Shown: one piece after another, positions 6,832 through 7,046 of the stretch
How the letters are laid out: each line of letters starts with the position of its first letter
How positions within the stretch are numbered: the stretch's first letter is position 1
Source of the DNA: Oscillospiraceae bacterium
Lineage (GTDB): Bacteria > Bacillota > Clostridia > Oscillospirales > Oscillospiraceae
Assembly: GCA_016295225.1 (NCBI GenBank)
Contig: JAEDLP010000089.1
Span: forward strand, 1 to 7,046
Direction: 5' to 3'
Length of the DNA stretch: 7,046 nucleotides
Program-made: the position numbers and the translations under genes
The notes under the pieces: model-generated
Told to the model about the DNA's origin: nothing
Seen by the model: the letters and a program-made list of their open reading frames with translations, nothing else
The model's database searches: none

Positions 6832-6987
6832 AAAGGGGCTGTTGCAAAATAGCCCGGTGAAAAAATAATGCAAAAAAATCGGCATCCTTTTCAGGTGATT
6901 CAAGCCTAAAAGGATGCCGGTTTTCGCTTTTCTCAGGATTTCTTTGTGGGAATCGCTCATGCAATTTCATTTTGCAACAGCCCCTTT
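6832..6987. mobile_element. MITE-like element with 19-bp perfect terminal inverted repeats
   Basis: AAAGGGGCTGTTGCAAAAT (6832-6850) is repeated exactly, inverted, at 6969-6987, enclosing 118 bases with no credible gene. The GGGGCTGTTGCAAAA ends resemble terminal repeats of insertion sequences common in Firmicutes; this is a resemblance, not an identification. No transposase fragment is recognisable and no clear target-site duplication is visible in the flanks (AAAATGG on the left, TTTGTTG on the right). It starts 15 bases after the dehydrogenase stop. It could alternatively be a non-mobile long hairpin ending the operon. The region 6818-7046 otherwise contains only hairpins. Confidence 0.6.
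6875..6930. terminator. Long bidirectional terminator hairpin inside the inverted-repeat element
   Basis: Bases 6875-6891 (core CGGCATCCTTTT at 6880-6891) pair with 6908-6924 (core AAAAGGATGCCG at 6908-6919) in a 17-bp stem with one G-U pair. A short AGG/CCT extension then closes a 9-base loop, with C6892 bulged. On the plus strand TTTTCGCTTTT follows the G+C part of the stem, and on the minus strand a run of seven T lies at its end (6879-6872). It is the probable terminator of the SRP RNA-dnaX-ybaB-dehydrogenase transcript and could also stop leftward transcription. Confidence 0.7.
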
Positions 6988-7008
6988 TTTGTTGTTGCCT
7001 TTAGGCTT

Positions 7009-7035
7009 AAAAAAACCCCTGGTTCTACCAGGGGT
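7009..7035 (-). terminator. Rho-independent terminator for a leftward gene beyond the right edge
   Basis: On the minus strand ACCCCTGGT (7035-7027) pairs perfectly with ACCAGGGGT (7023-7015) around a 3-base loop, followed at once by a T-run (7015-7009). The tract polarity predicts termination of a minus-strand gene whose coding part lies past 7046, convergent with the dnaX operon. Plus-strand transcripts would also meet this hairpin, followed by GGGAAAAAA rather than T, so it is not a good terminator in that direction. Confidence 0.75.
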
Positions 7036-7046
7036 GGGAAAAAAGC

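Noticed and set aside
5432..6970. Minus-strand open frame of 512 codons beginning at the edge of the inverted-repeat element
   Set aside because: It is antisense to ybaB and the dehydrogenase, rich in Gly/His/Ala from reverse reading of biased codons. The part inside the element shows no transposase motif.
6902..7008. AAGCCTAAA (6902-6910) and its inverse TTTAGGCTT (7000-7008)
   Set aside because: A 9-bp match with ~90 bases between, one arm within the stronger inner hairpin; it is likely chance or an alternative fold of little stability.

Overview
This window looks like a GC-rich member of the Firmicutes, most likely a gut-type clostridium of the Oscillospiraceae/Ruminococcaceae kind. Three things point there: a large SRP RNA with an Alu domain, as in Bacillus and Clostridia; the gene order SRP RNA - dnaX - ybaB, which is the Firmicutes arrangement; and strong GGAGG-type ribosome binding sites. 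The genus is an inference and cannot be fixed from the sequence alone.

Layout. (1) Positions 1-3072, minus strand: the first ~1024 codons of a very long protein with a degenerate J-domain and then many TPR-like helical repeats. The gene runs off the left edge. The long plus-strand open frames here are antisense shadows. (2) Positions 3073-3290: a divergent intergenic region with the RBS of the TPR gene, an 8-bp dyad and a strong sigma-A-type promoter (TTGATT-17-TATGAT) facing right. (3) Positions 3320-3592: the large SRP RNA, with a complementary outer stem and a terminator-like hairpin between it and dnaX. (4) Positions 3654-6817: a tight plus-strand run of dnaX (TTG start), ybaB/ebfC and a D-isomer-specific 2-hydroxyacid dehydrogenase, with gaps of 32 and 24 bases. 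recR, which usually follows ybaB, is not here. (5) Positions 6818-7046: no gene. This stretch holds a 156-bp element with perfect 19-bp terminal inverted repeats resembling insertion-sequence ends, a long internal hairpin acting as the probable operon terminator, and a second hairpin that would terminate a leftward gene lying beyond the right edge.

Functionally the core is housekeeping: protein targeting (SRP RNA), the replication clamp loader (DnaX) and a nucleoid-associated protein (YbaB), with a metabolic oxidoreductase appended. The most interesting signals are in non-coding DNA. A 13-bp direct repeat at the two ends of the SRP RNA precursor lets one 3' sequence pair either with the far 5' end or locally as a terminator, and a MITE-like element with a nested hairpin ends the operon. 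I see no clear new multi-gene system.
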